A stretch of DNA of 15,236 nt from Bacteroidota bacterium (GTDB lineage Bacteria; Bacteroidota; Ignavibacteria; Ignavibacteriales; Melioribacteraceae). The position numbers and the translations under genes are program-made. The DNA lies in NCBI GenBank assembly GCA_021814855.1, contig JAKAHQ010000006.1, forward strand, positions 1 to 15,236. The letters are read 5' to 3'. The stretch's first letter is position 1. Every line of letters starts with the position of its first letter. Positions 14,891 through 15,236 of the stretch are shown piece by piece. The notes under the pieces were generated by a model, which did not search any database, was not told where the DNA came from, and worked only from the letters and a program-made list of their open reading frames with translations.

Positions 14891-15236
14891 CGTCGTATAA
14901 AAGGTCACAATCGGGCACAAGCACTAATGTTTTCAATTCCGAATCAAATTCTTTTATATAATCTTTAACTGCCGGCAAAAGAATTTCTTTTTGATCGGCA
15001 TTTTCGATTACATAAACATCGTTCGCGGGCAAAATCAAAACATCTTTAACGTACCCAATAAATTCCGAATTCCTGAAAACTTTACAGCCAATTACATCAT
15101 GAATGAAAAAAGTATTTTCCGAGAGCTTAACCGAATTTTTCTTATCGATAAAAATTTTTTTCCGCAGAAACATTTTAGCATCGTCTTCGGAGTCGATTCC
15201 TTTAAACTTAAGCGCGAAATTATCGCCGCTTCGAGA
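14880..15236 (-). CDS. rimM: Ribosome maturation factor RimM (5' end cut by window edge)
   Basis: RimM binds S19 in the 30S head and helps assemble the small subunit. The visible 118 codons cover the end of the N-terminal RimM domain and the C-terminal PRC-barrel. The frame has no stop up to the window edge: upstream of the internal ATG at 15173 it reads NFALKFKGIDSEDDAKMFL, typical of RimM (compare the usual F-x-G-I-x-x-R-x-x-A-E-x-L), so that ATG is not the start and about 50 N-terminal residues lie outside. The PRC-barrel is recognisable in DVIGCKVFRNSEFIGYVKDVL and DYIKEFDSELKTLVL. The stop overlaps the trmD start. The usual first gene, rpsP, would lie just outside the window. Confidence 0.92.
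   Translation of the reverse strand, partial: SRSGDNFALKFKGIDSEDDAKMFLRKKIFIDKKNSVKLSENTFFIHDVIGCKVFRNSEFIGYVKDVLILPANDVYVIENADQKEILLPAVKDYIKEFDSELKTLVLVPDCDLLYDDEN

Noticed and set aside
15171..15173. ATG at 15173 as the rimM start
   Set aside because: The frame stays open to the window edge and the upstream residues match RimM, so the gene is simply cut by the window.
1..15236. Mobile element, CRISPR array, phage or defence genes
   Set aside because: No transposase, integrase, direct-repeat array, toxin-antitoxin pair or nuclease signature was seen; gene content is metabolic and housekeeping throughout.

Overview
The window looks like ordinary chromosome from an AT-rich member of the Bacteroidota/Chlorobiota side of the tree, most like the Ignavibacteria. 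This placement is inference from gene content and protein style: LptF/LptG, a lipoprotein with an L-x-S-C lipobox, long TPR proteins and a DUF3467 protein. I see no mobile element, CRISPR array, tRNA or rRNA. The nearest things to novelty are unrecognised or divergent proteins and unusual gene or terminator arrangements, not a clear new system.

Layout. (1) Bases 1-240 carry no gene I can support. (2) Bases 241-4161 hold a minus-strand run, read from right to left: M20 dipeptidase, unknown lipoprotein, YgfZ-type folate-binding protein, and PduO-type cobalamin adenosyltransferase. Gaps of 6-36 bases suggest one operon. (3) Bases 4162-4467 form a divergent intergenic region with inverted repeats, a candidate minus-strand promoter and a possible 46-codon reading frame that stops directly against the lptF start. 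(4) Bases 4468-6904 encode LptF and LptG, two permease subunits of the lipopolysaccharide exporter, overlapping by 14 bases. (5) Bases 6952-8514 on the minus strand hold a secreted TPR protein, then a strong terminator, then a DUF3467 protein. (6) Bases 8691-12980 on the plus strand hold adenosine deaminase, an unknown 112-residue protein, urocanate hydratase and D-3-phosphoglycerate dehydrogenase, with gaps of 6, 9 and 12 bases. (7) Bases 13035-15236 on the minus strand hold the conserved rimM-trmD-rplS translation cluster (rimM cut by the window edge), its terminator, and then a divergent MqnA-family protein.

How the genes work together. LptF and LptG form the inner-membrane part of one machine. 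RimM, TrmD and L19 serve 30S maturation, tRNA G37 methylation and the 50S subunit, and are translationally coupled. The add-orf-hutU-serA run mixes purine salvage, histidine catabolism and serine synthesis without the other hut genes, so its logic is unclear. The M20-lipoprotein-ygfZ-pduO run is likewise a set of unrelated housekeeping functions. In two places (DUF3467 and the MqnA-like gene) a strong intrinsic terminator ends about 20 bases before the next start codon, so the downstream gene probably depends on read-through or on a promoter lying within the terminator region.

Start codons were revised where the longest frame used a less plausible TTG or GTG, or lacked a ribosome binding site: pduO 789, lipoprotein 2739, DUF3467 7278, add 8691, MqnA-like 13793, trmD 14890.
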